Part shown: positions 1 through 8,512 of the stretch, piece by piece
Layout: every line of letters begins with the position of its first letter
Numbering within the stretch: position 1 is the stretch's first letter
NCBI GenBank assembly: GCA_019233695.1
Contig: JAFAME010000078.1
Location: 1 to 57,451, forward strand
Direction of reading: 5' to 3'
Length of the DNA stretch: 57,451 nucleotides
Origin: Methylobacteriaceae bacterium
GTDB lineage: Bacteria; Pseudomonadota; Alphaproteobacteria; Rhizobiales; Beijerinckiaceae
Made by a program: the position numbers and the translations under genes
Notes under the pieces: generated by a model
The model's database searches: none
The model's input: only the letters and a program-made list of their open reading frames with translations
What the model was told of the DNA's origin: nothing

Positions 1-350
1 ATTACGATCGGAGTGCCGCCGGCGTTCGTCGTGCCGACGATGCCGTTGGATCTGTTTCCTATCGAGACGCTGTCCCGGATCGTCATATTGATGACGCCGC
101 CGGTGACCTGCGTGCCGTCGGCCTTGATGCCGAAGAAGTTGCCCTCAATTTCGACGCGGTTCAGGACGACTTTGCTGACGGTGTTCGACACAAAGGGCCT
201 TACGATAATCCCGGCGCCCGCCCCCTCGAGGCCGTTGTCCGCAAGCACCGTGTCCGACAAATATAGTTCTGCGCTCGTAGAGCCTTGGGTCTGCACGAAA
301 ATACCCCAACCAAGGTCGAAGTCGTGGATCACGCAATAGTCGAGATTGGG
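1..350 (-). pseudogene. Right-handed parallel beta-helix repeat protein, 5'-truncated, runs off window
   Basis: The minus-strand frame from 350 down to the window edge is open and reads as a beta-helix protein: short hydrophobic/polar turns with Asn, Gly and Ser ladders, including VVLNRVEIEGNFFGIKADGT and the later RDSVSIGNRSNGIVGT. Proteins of this kind in Bradyrhizobium-like bacteria normally start about 100 residues earlier with a signal peptide. Here the frame is closed by a TGA at 351-353, no start codon precedes the repeat region, and the next gene lies 135 nt away. I read it as a gene that lost its 5' part; the 3' end lies outside the window. The family assignment rests on repeat texture, not on catalytic residues. 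The intergenic DNA at 350-484 shows nothing coding. Confidence 0.55.
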
Positions 351-484
351 TCAGATTGGCAGGAAGGGAACGCGGTAAGTCAGAGGCCTTCGCAAATAGT
401 GCTAACTTTCCCGCACCAGAGCCGCGGCACCTTCTCCCGCTGCCGCGAAAAGGAGAGATCGCGCTCCGTCGCGGTGTAGTGGTC

Positions 485-937
485 TCATCGCCCGCTGAGC
501 GCCGCCTTGACGAGCGCGCTCGCCTTGCCGAAGTCCATGCGCCCTGCGTATTGCGCCCTGAGCGCGCCGATGACCTTGCCCATGTCCTTCATGCCTGCGG
601 CACCGGTCGCGCCGATCGCCGCGACGATGGCCGCCTTCATGTCGTCATCGCCCATCTGCTGGGGCAGGAATTCCGAGATGATCGCGATCTCGGCGCGTTC
701 CTTCGAGGCCAAATCCTGACGGCCGCCCTTTTCGTAAAGCTCGACCGATTCCTGGCGGCTCTTGACGAGCTTCTGCAGGACCGAGAGCTCATCTTCTGCC
801 GAAAGCGATTTGCCGGCTCCGCGCGCCTCGATCTCGCGGTTCTTCAGCGCCGACTGGACCATGCGCAACGTGTCGACACGCAGCCGGTCACCTGATTTCA
901 TCGCGGCCTTGACGGCGCTTGACAGCTCTTCGCGCAT
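485..937 (-). CDS. yqeY: GatB/YqeY domain-containing protein
   Basis: A 150-residue protein that matches the stand-alone YqeY family over its whole length. The N-terminal half is helical and rich in Lys/Arg/Glu (LRMVQSALKNREIEARG), and the C-terminal half is the GatB-tail-like domain with the FLPQQM and MKDMGKVIGALRAQYAGRMD signatures. The GatB tail domain is thought to contact tRNA in the amidotransferase; the role of free-standing YqeY is not settled. It is transcribed divergently from carA with about 200 nt between the starts, the usual arrangement in Hyphomicrobiales. Confidence 0.93.
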   Translation of the reverse strand: MREELSSAVKAAMKSGDRLRVDTLRMVQSALKNREIEARGAGKSLSAEDELSVLQKLVKSRQESVELYEKGGRQDLASKERAEIAIISEFLPQQMGDDDMKAAIVAAIGATGAAGMKDMGKVIGALRAQYAGRMDFGKASALVKAALSGR

Positions 938-1141
938 TTCTCGCCACTCTCTAACGTTGCTCTCTTGCCGGCGCTCGAATGCCGCACGCCAAACAACCTG
1001 TTTTTAAACACCTTTTCCGTTCGGACAGGGGTTGACGATGGTCGGCGGCAATCCTAGGTTCCGCGCCAGCTCCAAAATCGTCCATCTCGCCCTCCCCGGC
1101 ATGCTCCGGTGCCAGGCGCTCGCTTCCGGTTTAGTTCGCCG

Positions 1142-2380
1142 ATGACCCCCGTTCAAGCCATCCCCCGCCTCGCCGACCAGGTTCCTGGCTGGGAGGAGTA
1201 TCGTCCGACCGCGCTTTTGGTGCTCGCCGACGGAACAATCGTCGAGGGCTACGGGATGGGCGCCGTGGGCCAGGCGGTCGGCGAGGTCTGCTTCAACACC
1301 GCCATGACCGGCTATGAGGAGATCCTCACGGATCCTTCCTATGCCGGCCAGATCATCACATTCACCTTTCCCCACATCGGCAACGTCGGCACCAACGAAG
1401 AGGATATTGAGACCGTCAATCTGGCGGCAGCGAGCGGGGCGCGCGGCGTGATCGTTCACGCCGCGATCACCGATCCCGCCAATCATCGCGCCACCCGCCA
1501 TCTCGATGCCTGGCTCGGAAGCCGCAACATCGTCGGGATGTGGGGGATCGACACGCGGGCGCTGACCGCGCTCATTCGCGAGACAGGCATGCCCAATGCC
1601 GTTATCGCCCACGCGCCTGACGGCGCGTTCGACCTCGCAACCCTCAAGAGGGAGGCCGCGGCGTGGCCGGGGATCGACGGCATGGACCTCGTACCCTCGG
1701 TGACGACGATGCAGCGCTTCGACTGGGACGAGACCGTCTGGGAGCCCGGCGCGGGCTATGGCCGTGCTACCGTCGCGAAATACCGGGTGGTCGCCATCGA
1801 CTATGGCGTGAAGCGCAACATCCTGCGGCTTTTGGCGAGCGCCGACTGCGCCGTCACCGTCGTTCCCGCCACCGCGACCGTCGAGGATATATTGGCGCTG
1901 AAACCCGACGGTGTCTTTCTCTCCAACGGGCCGGGCGATCCGGCCGAGACCGGCGTCTACGCCGTTCCGGTGATCCGGGAACTGATCGAGCGCAGGCTGC
2001 CGACCTTCGGCATCTGTCTCGGCCACCAGATGATGGCGCTCGCCGTCGGCGCCAGGACCGTGAAGATGCATCAAGGCCACCACGGCGCCAATCACCCGGT
2101 GAAGGATTTCACCACGGGCAAGGTCGAGATCGTGTCGATGAACCACGGCTTTGCTGTCGACACGACGACGCTGCCGCCAAACGCCAGGGAAACCCATGTT
2201 TCGCTGTTCGATGGATCGAATTGCGGCATCGAGCTTACCGACAGCCCGGCATTCTCGGTGCAGTATCATCCGGAGGCTTCGCCCGGACCGCGCGACAGCC
2301 ATTATCTGTTCGGGCGTTTCGTCGAGCTGATGGAACGGCAACGCCGCGGGCCCGCGGCCGGGGATGGGCCGTCACCCTAG
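1142..2380 (+). CDS. carA: Carbamoyl-phosphate synthase, small (glutaminase) subunit
   Basis: A 412-residue glutamine-hydrolysing subunit that passes ammonia to CarB for carbamoyl phosphate synthesis, feeding arginine and pyrimidine pathways in the cytoplasm. The N-terminal CPSase small-chain domain is followed by a class I glutamine amidotransferase domain. The catalytic triad is visible: nucleophile Cys in FGICLGHQ near residue 292, and His and Glu in QYHPEASPGP near 376 and 378. The oxyanion-region motif SNGPGDP is present. I start at the ATG at 1142 (MTPVQ); an in-frame ATG 33 nt upstream would only add a basic stretch. The large-subunit gene carB is about 31 kb away in this window, so the two are not co-transcribed. 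Confidence 0.97.
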   Translation: MTPVQAIPRLADQVPGWEEYRPTALLVLADGTIVEGYGMGAVGQAVGEVCFNTAMTGYEEILTDPSYAGQIITFTFPHIGNVGTNEEDIETVNLAAASGARGVIVHAAITDPANHRATRHLDAWLGSRNIVGMWGIDTRALTALIRETGMPNAVIAHAPDGAFDLATLKREAAAWPGIDGMDLVPSVTTMQRFDWDETVWEPGAGYGRATVAKYRVVAIDYGVKRNILRLLASADCAVTVVPATATVEDILALKPDGVFLSNGPGDPAETGVYAVPVIRELIERRLPTFGICLGHQMMALAVGARTVKMHQGHHGANHPVKDFTTGKVEIVSMNHGFAVDTTTLPPNARETHVSLFDGSNCGIELTDSPAFSVQYHPEASPGPRDSHYLFGRFVELMERQRRGPAAGDGPSP

Positions 2381-2457
2381 GCAACTTCCGTCAACGCTGC
2401 GTCGTCGAGCTTCGCTGCCTCGGTTGGGCATGCCAAGAGCGGTGGAGCGCGTCGAGC

Positions 2458-2486
2458 TTGACACGCTTGCGACGCTGTTCTAGTTT
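2458..2486 (+). promoter_or_regulatory. Candidate sigma-70-type promoter for the small gene at 2521
   Basis: A perfect TTGACA at 2458-2463 is followed after 17 bp by TAGTTT at 2481-2486, matching the -10 consensus at the first, second and last positions. The start codon lies 35 nt downstream. It stands in the gap after carA, so the downstream gene probably has its own transcript. Called by eye. Confidence 0.4.
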
Positions 2487-2520
2487 TGTTCTCACCCAAC
2501 GGCGACATCAGGGCGGCGCC

Positions 2521-2988
2521 ATGGACGCGGTTTACCTCGATGAACTCGCTCGGTATGCAGCCATCCTGCCTGGCAGATCGGGGGGAGCCCCGCCCGGCAA
2601 GCGTCCTCTCGGCAAGCGCGCCGATGGTCCCCCGACGCGCTTGCGCGAGGCTGTCAGTGCGCCGCTCGCGTGCCTTGCGGGCGGCGCACTGACGCAGCGC
2701 TTTCACGCCTGGCGCGGCGCCACCGGCAAAAGATACGTGTTCTCCGTCTTTCCGCTCTGCCCCGACCTTCCCGAGTTCGAGGATGCGGTCATGCTCGCGG
2801 TCGGGGTGGCAACGAATGGCCGGCGCCGTATTCTTCACGCTGATGAAACCGGGCCGGTGCCCCAGGCGACGATGAGCGGCGCCATGCTGCGGGCCCGTCG
2901 ATCGGGGGCCTGCGAGGTGCATTTCCATCTCCTGGCGCGCACCGCCTCGGCGCGGCGGGCGATCCTCGGCGATCTCGCGGGGGCGTGA
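2521..2988 (+). CDS. Conserved hypothetical protein (155 aa)
   Basis: A 155-residue cytoplasmic protein without signal peptide or membrane segment. The middle part, around RFHAWRGATGKRYVFSVFPL, and the following region with FEDAVMLAV and a C-terminal VHFHLLARTASARRAIL stretch look like a compact alpha/beta domain seen in small hypothetical proteins of Alphaproteobacteria; no function can be named. A good -35/-10 pair lies just upstream. The stop is only 4 nt from the stop of the convergent ChaC gene. Confidence 0.75.
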   Translation: MDAVYLDELARYAAILPGRSGGAPPGKRPLGKRADGPPTRLREAVSAPLACLAGGALTQRFHAWRGATGKRYVFSVFPLCPDLPEFEDAVMLAVGVATNGRRRILHADETGPVPQATMSGAMLRARRSGACEVHFHLLARTASARRAILGDLAGA

Positions 2989-2992
2989 CGCC

Positions 2993-3520
2993 TCAGTCAA
3001 GATGGGCAGCGAGCCACGCCAGCGTCCGGTCCCGAAGTCCGAGCTCGACGAGATGGTCGTGTGTGGCACGAATGTAGTCGGGATTGCTGCCTGACCTGCC
3101 GACCCCCTGACGCACGTGCTGCAGCAGCATGGGCCCTTCCAGGCGCCCGGCGTACTGGGCATGGGCGCGATCGACAACGAAGGTGAGCGCGCTGACCCGC
3201 CGGCCGTCGATCAGGAGGACCGGCACCCTTGCCTCGCGGTAGACGAGGGTGACCTGCTCGCGCCCGCGCAGATACGCAATCGTCTCCGCCCATTTCTCGC
3301 CGGCAACATGAAACGCCACGCCGCGGCAGGCGCCGCCGCGGTCGAGGCCAAGGACAAGGCCAGGCCGGTCGGGCGTGCCGCGGTGGACGTGCGAATAGAC
3401 GCAGAGCGCGCGATGGTAGCCGCGCACTGTTGCAAGCTGGCGCTCGACGAACGCGAACCCGGGCCGCCACATCAGCGACCCATAGCCAAAGACCCAGAAA
3501 TCGTCACCTTCGGCCGGCAC
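2993..3520 (-). CDS. Gamma-glutamylcyclotransferase, ChaC family
   Basis: A 175-residue protein of the ChaC/GCT fold. The N-terminal substrate-binding loop FGYGSLMWRPGF (about residues 11-22) is the family signature, and GACRGVAFHV follows in the barrel. ChaC enzymes release 5-oxoproline from gamma-glutamyl peptides, in most cases glutathione, in the cytoplasm. Length is typical of the bacterial family. It faces the hypothetical gene at 2521 tail to tail and is divergent from the DUF2125 gene at 3607. Confidence 0.9.
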   Translation of the reverse strand: MPAEGDDFWVFGYGSLMWRPGFAFVERQLATVRGYHRALCVYSHVHRGTPDRPGLVLGLDRGGACRGVAFHVAGEKWAETIAYLRGREQVTLVYREARVPVLLIDGRRVSALTFVVDRAHAQYAGRLEGPMLLQHVRQGVGRSGSNPDYIRATHDHLVELGLRDRTLAWLAAHLD

Positions 3521-3606
3521 TATCGATCGCCCTCGCAGCTTTACGCGCTACAGCAAAACGTGCGAAACGGCGAGACGGGCGGGTGCAACGCTGCTCGCCT
3601 TCGACC

Positions 3607-4767
3607 ATGGGGGCTCCGACGGATCGGCGCATGGACCCATCTCGATCGCCTGAACTTCCCGCCGCCCCGCGCGCGGCCTCCCGCCCGCTCTGGCCGGTGC
3701 TTGTCCTTGTCTGCATCTTCGTGCTTGCGGCCGGCGCCACCGGCGTGTGGTTTGCGGCCGTATCCCGGGCGGGAGCGGTGCTCGATGCCTGGCTGCAGCG
3801 CGAGGCCGCCCGCGGCCGGATATGGACGTGCCCGGACCGGCGGTTCAGCGGCTACCCCTTGGAAATCGCTGTCGATTGCACCGGCCCGACCTTCGCCGGC
3901 CCCGTCGGCCCCAAAACCATCGCGGTTGCTGCCAAAGGCGTTCATGCGAGCGTGCGCATCTATCGTCCGAACCACATCAGGGCGGAAGTGGAAGGACCCT
4001 TCGAGCTGCGCACCGAAGATGGTCGCGGCCTCAAGCTCGATTGGACCACGTTCGAGATCACGATTCATGGCCTGCCGCCGGCAATCGAACGCATCGCCTT
4101 CGATCTCGACCAGCCGGTCGCGAGCCTCACCCCGGACCCTCTCGGGCTTGCGACGTTCCGCGCCGAGGAAGCTTCGGTCCACATCCGAAAGCCGCCTTCG
4201 CCCGGCGCCGACGATTCGCCGCTCGAAGTGACGCTGGCCTTCGCAGGCGCATCCGTCCCGCTCGTTGACAGGTTGATCGGGTCGGGCGATCCGGCGAGCG
4301 GTGAGATTCGGACCTCCGTCAGCCAGCCGCAATTCCTGACGCGCGGCAGCATCCCCGAGAGGCTCGAAAGCTGGCGTGTAGCGGGAGGGGAAATTGGCAT
4401 CGCCAACGCAAGATTCGTCAAAGGTGCCGCCACCATCGGCGCAACGGGCACCCTGACGCTTGACCAGGAACACCGGCTCACGGGCGATATCGACGCCTCG
4501 GCGGCAGGCGCGGGCGGATTGCTGCGCCGCTTCGGCATTCCAACGCAGGCGACCGCCATCGGGGCCGTGCTCGGCAGCCTGCTCGGGGGAGCGCCCAAGC
4601 CCCGCCCGGAGCAGGCCGCCGCGGGAGATCCGCCTGCAGCCGTGGGCACGCTGCGCTTACGATTCAAGCTCGACGACGGGAGACTTGCGGTCGAGCTCAA
4701 AGGCGCCGACGGCAACACGGTCGTCGGGCCGTTCAGCCTGTCGCTGCGGCTGCTGCCGATCTACTGA
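3607..4767 (+). CDS. DUF2125 domain-containing protein
   Basis: About 386 residues. A Pro/Ala/Arg-rich N-terminus is followed by one strongly hydrophobic segment (about residues 28-50), then a large mostly beta extracytoplasmic region that includes RIWTCPDRRFSGYPLEIAVD, characteristic of DUF2125 proteins of Alphaproteobacteria. It is probably anchored in the inner membrane and faces the periplasm; the biochemical role is unknown. The ATG at 3607 is chosen, but the ATG at 3631 would give the same mature protein. It lies divergent from the ChaC gene with an 86-nt gap. Confidence 0.88.
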   Translation: MGAPTDRRMDPSRSPELPAAPRAASRPLWPVLVLVCIFVLAAGATGVWFAAVSRAGAVLDAWLQREAARGRIWTCPDRRFSGYPLEIAVDCTGPTFAGPVGPKTIAVAAKGVHASVRIYRPNHIRAEVEGPFELRTEDGRGLKLDWTTFEITIHGLPPAIERIAFDLDQPVASLTPDPLGLATFRAEEASVHIRKPPSPGADDSPLEVTLAFAGASVPLVDRLIGSGDPASGEIRTSVSQPQFLTRGSIPERLESWRVAGGEIGIANARFVKGAATIGATGTLTLDQEHRLTGDIDASAAGAGGLLRRFGIPTQATAIGAVLGSLLGGAPKPRPEQAAAGDPPAAVGTLRLRFKLDDGRLAVELKGADGNTVVGPFSLSLRLLPIY

Positions 4768-4906
4768 CGCCAAGGTCTTCTGTCCCTCGCCGAGCCGCCG
4801 CGCCGAAGCCGCGGCGTGGCAAGCCACTGACTTCAACTGACTTCATTCGTTGGCGCGGCGCGGGCCTAGCCTCGCAAATTCCAAGGCGCCGCCTTACTAT
4901 GACAGG

Positions 4907-5566
4907 ATGACCCACGGACATCGCTTCTTCGGCGGCGAGCGGCGCGGCTATCATCACGGCCGACTGAAGGACGCGCTGGTCGACGCGGCGCGCGCGCTCG
5001 TAGCGGAACGAGGACCGGCGGGCTTCACGCTTGCTGAAGCGGCAAAGCGCGTCGGCGTCACCCCGGCTGCCCCCTATCGGCATTTCGCCGACCGCAGCGA
5101 ACTCCTCGGCGAACTCGCCCAGCGCGGCTTCGACATATTCGGTCAGCGCCTGTCGGATGCCTGGCACGAGGGCAAACCGGATGCGATGACTGCGTTGCGG
5201 CGGATGGGCATGGCCTACCTTGCCTTTGCACAGGAAGAGCCGGGCCTCTACATGGCCATGTTCGGCAACGCCCGCACGCTCGATGCGCCTGCCGCCGGCC
5301 ATGCCGCGACGCAAGCGCTCGAAACCCTGCGGCGCGCGGCGGCGGCCGTGCTGGCCGAGAACGGGCGAACGAACGCCGACGCGCGCAAGCTCGCCTTCGA
5401 GATCTGGTCGATGTCGCATGGCGTCGCCATGCTGACGCTGTCTGGCCATCTCGGGCCGGACGACCACGGGTCCTCGCCGCGTGACATCCTGCAGAGTGCA
5501 GTCGATGCGCTCGTCGCCGCAGCCGCCGACCAATCCGGCGTTAGCCCCTGGAGCCGGCGGGACTGA
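4907..5566 (+). CDS. TetR/AcrR family regulator with WHG-type C-terminal domain
   Basis: A 219-residue one-component regulator. The N-terminal DNA-binding domain has the recognition region around residues 41-60 (FTLAEAAKRVGVTPAAPYRHF). The C-terminal ligand domain resembles the WHG-type TetR_C class, with PGLYMAMFGNA and an EIWSMSHGVAMLTL segment near the end. I start at the ATG giving MTHGHRFF; an upstream extension would not resemble the family. A perfect palindrome lies 75 nt after its stop and just before the DUF2852 gene; by position it is a plausible operator for this regulator. The ligand is unknown. Confidence 0.92.
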   Translation: MTHGHRFFGGERRGYHHGRLKDALVDAARALVAERGPAGFTLAEAAKRVGVTPAAPYRHFADRSELLGELAQRGFDIFGQRLSDAWHEGKPDAMTALRRMGMAYLAFAQEEPGLYMAMFGNARTLDAPAAGHAATQALETLRRAAAAVLAENGRTNADARKLAFEIWSMSHGVAMLTLSGHLGPDDHGSSPRDILQSAVDALVAAAADQSGVSPWSRRD

Positions 5567-5640
5567 TCCGAGGCAGCGTAGTCTATTCGATGAGCTTCAG
5601 AACGTGCCCGCGACCCGTCTTGAAGCCCTGGACGCAATCC

Positions 5641-5669
5641 CTATGTTAATGTATGTAACATTAACATAG
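5641..5669. promoter_or_regulatory. Perfect inverted repeat, probable TetR-type operator before the DUF2852 gene
   Basis: Two perfect 12-bp arms, CTATGTTAATGT and its reverse complement ACATTAACATAG, flank a 5-bp centre. The 29-bp site is strongly AT-rich in GC-rich surroundings, lies 33 nt before the ATG of the DUF2852 gene and 75 nt after the TetR stop. Size and symmetry fit a homodimeric TetR-family repressor. No T-run follows, so it is less likely to be a terminator. Confidence 0.7.
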
Positions 5670-5702
5670 CCTCGCCTTGCGAGGCCAGCGTGGAGATAGA
5701 CG

Positions 5703-6218
5703 ATGACGGCAGCTTCCGATGCAACAAACGGCATGCGCGGCGGCCCCGGGGCGCGCTGGGGGGGCGCGGGTGGCCATTGCGGGTTCGGCATGGGCTGGAG
5801 GCCGATCGAGCTCCTGGCGATGATTCTGGGCTTCATCGTGTTCTGGCCGATCGGCCTTGCGGTGCTCGCCTGGAAGGTCTGGCAGAAGAAGGCAGGCTAT
5901 GGCGGCGATTTCGCCGCGTTCGCCGAAGAGAAGTGGCGGGCAGCGACCGGCGGCCTCGGTCGGGCGCATCGCGCCGAGCGGTGGCGGCCCTTCGCCACGG
6001 GCAACGTCGTTTTCGACGACTGGAAGACAGCCGAGCTCGCGCGGCTCGAGGAGGAGCGCCGCAAGCTTGAAGAGGCTCAGCGCGAATTCGCGGACTTCCT
6101 CAACAACCTGCGCCGGGCCAAGGATCGCGAGGAGTTCGAGCGGTTCATGGCCGAACGCCGCGCCCGGCAGGCCGAGCGCGGTCCCGACGGCGGGCCGACC
6201 CCCGGCCCGAGCGCGTGA
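5703..6218 (+). CDS. DUF2852 domain-containing membrane protein
   Basis: A 171-residue protein. A Gly-rich N-terminus precedes one hydrophobic segment (about residues 35-56, LLAMILGFIVFWPIGLAVLAW), followed by a charged cytoplasmic or periplasmic part. That part contains an Arg/Glu-rich helix likely to form a coiled coil (ELARLEEERRKLEEAQREF) and the run FLNNLRRAKDREEFERFMAE, typical of DUF2852 proteins. Function unknown. It sits directly downstream of a perfect palindrome and the TetR gene, suggesting ligand-dependent repression. Confidence 0.9.
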   Translation: MTAASDATNGMRGGPGARWGGAGGHCGFGMGWRPIELLAMILGFIVFWPIGLAVLAWKVWQKKAGYGGDFAAFAEEKWRAATGGLGRAHRAERWRPFATGNVVFDDWKTAELARLEEERRKLEEAQREFADFLNNLRRAKDREEFERFMAERRARQAERGPDGGPTPGPSA

Positions 6219-6418
6219 GCGATCATCCATCGCACTCGTGGCGGCATGCCGGGCGTGCCGCCACGATGCTGCGAGAAATTCCGATAGCCGAGGCGTATTG
6301 CCCCCGTGCGGTGAAATCCGACCCCGCAAATGTCCGACAGCGAACGATGCTCCGATGCCTCGGCCTCACGGAACCGGTGGCGCAACCCGAGCAGGCGCGG
6401 AAAGCCTGAGATCGGTCC

Positions 6419-6958
6419 CTACCTGACCGTCTCGACGACGCCCACGAACGGCAGTTCGCGATAGCTATGGGCGACATCCATTCCGTAACCGACAACGAAC
6501 ACATCGGGGCATTCGAAGCCGACGAAATCCGCCTTTACGTGGACTGCGCGCTTGTGAGGCTTTTCAAGAAGGACGCAGACCAGGACCCGGCGAGCGCCGC
6601 GTGCAGCCAGAAGGTCCTTGGCAAACGCCAGCGTCCGGCCGGATTCAAGGATATCGTCGATGAGCAGCACGTCGCGGCCGCGCACCGAGGAATCGATGTC
6701 CTTGAGGATCGTCACCTGCCCTGACGAGACGACGCTCTCGCGATAGCTCGACAGATGCACGAACTCGACGTGCGGTTCGAGGCCGACACGATGCAGGGCG
6801 CGAATGAGATCGGCGGCGAAGATGAAGGAGCCCTTCAGGATCGCAACGACAAGAAGGTCCTTCGGCTTCTCGTCGGCGACCGAGCGGGCGAGCGCGTCGA
6901 TGCGGGCGGCAATCTCGCTTTCCTTGATCAGAGCCCTGACGCGCCGCTCGCCGCTCAT
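6419..6958 (-). CDS. hpt: Hypoxanthine phosphoribosyltransferase
   Basis: A 179-residue type I phosphoribosyltransferase that salvages hypoxanthine and guanine with PRPP. The PRPP loop VLLIDDILESGRTL (about residues 97-110) is intact with its two adjacent acidic residues, and the SSYRE segment near residue 72 fits the flexible active-site loop. VVAILKGSFIFAADLIR is the usual N-terminal strand/helix. The start overlaps the stop of the upstream minus-strand gene by 4 nt (ATGA), so the two are translationally coupled. The 200-nt gap to the DUF2852 stop holds no gene I can support. Confidence 0.95.
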   Translation of the reverse strand: MSGERRVRALIKESEIAARIDALARSVADEKPKDLLVVAILKGSFIFAADLIRALHRVGLEPHVEFVHLSSYRESVVSSGQVTILKDIDSSVRGRDVLLIDDILESGRTLAFAKDLLAARGARRVLVCVLLEKPHKRAVHVKADFVGFECPDVFVVGYGMDVAHSYRELPFVGVVETVR

Positions 6959-7650
6959 TTGGCAGCTTTCTCGCTCCCATTGCCCGAACGCGCTTCCGCG
7001 AAGCGGACGAGGATGTCGCGTATGCCTTCTGGCGGTGCGGCCAGCCGCGTGCGGAACACGACCGTCTCCCCAGCATTGAGCTTCGACTTCGGCGCGCGGG
7101 CGGTCCAGGTATACATTTCGCGTCCGTCCGGGCCGCGAAGGGCGATGCGCATCTCGGGCACCTCCTGGGCCGCGGCGCGCAGGTTGGCGATTTCGCCGAG
7201 AACCGCAAGCACGTGCCGCGACCCCTCTTCGACAAGCGTCCCCTTGACATTGCGGATCGCCAGCTCGCGGACGTTTACCGGCAGCCCGATCATAGCATAG
7301 ATCGGGGCTGTATCCGGGAGCATCCGCACGATCGTCTGGCGCTCCCCAAGGGCGGCCATCAGGCCGAGACAGGTCGCCGCAATGGCCATGGCTTTCCCGG
7401 CACGCGGCAGCCGTGGATGCAAACCTCGCCTCGGCGATTCAGAGGGACGTAGCGCTTCGTCTTCGTCGTCGACGTCGGCTGATCGGGTCGATATTGCTTC
7501 GAGCGGGAATTCCGGCTCGTCATCGTTCGAGGGGGGCGAAATCGCGTACCAGGCAGGATACTCGTCGCCGGTTGCCTCCCGCCCCACTTCCTCCATGGTC
7601 GGATCGGCGATTGGATGTGAACGTCCGTGCAACGGGCGCACCGGTGTCAT
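6955..7650 (-). CDS. Membrane-anchored hypothetical protein of the hpt/ftsE locus (DUF3426-like, zinc finger absent)
   Basis: A 231-residue protein with an acidic N-terminal region, one transmembrane segment (about residues 86-103) and an extracytoplasmic beta domain with NVRELAIRNVKGTLVEEG and a following VLAVLGEIANL, resembling DUF3426-like domains. In related genomes the gene at this place usually starts with an MJ0042-type zinc ribbon (two CxxC pairs). Here no CxxC is present in the protein or in the 108 nt before it, so the zinc finger seems lost. It overlaps hpt by 4 nt and is divergent from ftsE. Confidence 0.7.
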   Translation of the reverse strand: MTPVRPLHGRSHPIADPTMEEVGREATGDEYPAWYAISPPSNDDEPEFPLEAISTRSADVDDEDEALRPSESPRRGLHPRLPRAGKAMAIAATCLGLMAALGERQTIVRMLPDTAPIYAMIGLPVNVRELAIRNVKGTLVEEGSRHVLAVLGEIANLRAAAQEVPEMRIALRGPDGREMYTWTARAPKSKLNAGETVVFRTRLAAPPEGIRDILVRFAEARSGNGSEKAAK

Positions 7651-7758
7651 GGCGAATCAGCTAGGCTCATGGGATTCGGAGCGACGTCGCGCGATGCCGC
7701 CATGGCTCACGCCCTTGCGATATTCCTGTTCTGCTATGGTTAAGGGCGGGTTAAGAGG

Positions 7759-8502
7759 ATGGCCTCACAAATCGTAGATTTAATAGGATCGGCAGACCGC
7801 TCGATGGTTCCGCCGCAGCTTTCGGCCAAGGTCCCGCAAGTGGTGCGATTCGAGAACGTCGGATTGCGCTACGGCATGGGCGCAGAGATCCTTAGGGACA
7901 TCACGTTTGCCATCGAGCCCCAGTCGTTTCAGTTCCTCACCGGACCATCGGGTGCGGGCAAGACGACGTTGTTGCGTCTGATCCTTCTGGCGCTGAAGCC
8001 GACGCGGGGTTTCATCAAGCTGTTCGAGCGTGACGTGACCACCTTGCGCAAAGGTGAGATCACCGCGATCAGGCGCCGTATCGGCGTCGTGTTCCAGGAC
8101 TTTCGTTTGCTTGACCATCTGACCACCTACGAAAATGTCGCCCTGCCGCTCCGGGTGATGGGGCGCGGCGAGACGACCTACCGCGCCGAGGTGGTCGAGC
8201 TTCTGCGGTGGGTCGGCCTTGGCGAGCGGATGCATGTGCTGCCGCCCGTCCTCTCCGGCGGCGAGAAGCAGCGTGCGGCGATTGCCCGCGCGCTGATCGT
8301 CCGACCCGAGCTGCTCCTCGCCGACGAGCCGACGGGCAACGTCGACCCGCACCTTGCCCGCCGGCTGCTGCGGCTCTTCATCGAACTGCACAAATCGGGC
8401 ACGTCGGTGGTGATCGCCACGCATGACCTCGGCCTGATGGATCAGTTCGAGGGAGCGCGGCGGCTGGTTCTGGGCGACGGTCGCCTGCATATCTACGACT
8501 GA
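7759..8502 (+). CDS. ftsE: Cell division ATP-binding protein FtsE
   Basis: A 247-residue ABC ATPase that, with FtsX, couples the divisome to septal peptidoglycan hydrolases. Walker A GPSGAGKTT is at residues 62-70, the Q-loop VFQDFRLL near 111-118, the signature LSGGEKQ at 165-171 and Walker B LLLADEPT directly after. The first 30 residues exceed most FtsE proteins, which start close to RFENVGLRYGMG; the ATG at 7804 is an alternative start. ftsX follows 10 nt downstream. Confidence 0.93.
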   Translation: MASQIVDLIGSADRSMVPPQLSAKVPQVVRFENVGLRYGMGAEILRDITFAIEPQSFQFLTGPSGAGKTTLLRLILLALKPTRGFIKLFERDVTTLRKGEITAIRRRIGVVFQDFRLLDHLTTYENVALPLRVMGRGETTYRAEVVELLRWVGLGERMHVLPPVLSGGEKQRAAIARALIVRPELLLADEPTGNVDPHLARRLLRLFIELHKSGTSVVIATHDLGLMDQFEGARRLVLGDGRLHIYD

Positions 8503-8512
8503 GGGGCGGGCG

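Noticed and set aside
420-460. Possible REP-like hairpin between the beta-helix remnant and yqeY
   Set aside because: The arms are too imperfect to claim a repeat.
1004-2341. Long minus-strand open frame opposite carA
   Set aside because: Antisense shadow; carA on the plus strand has intact catalytic motifs.
3116-4231. Plus-strand frame across the ChaC gene and DUF2125 gene
   Set aside because: Overlaps two well-supported genes in other frames and has shadow composition.
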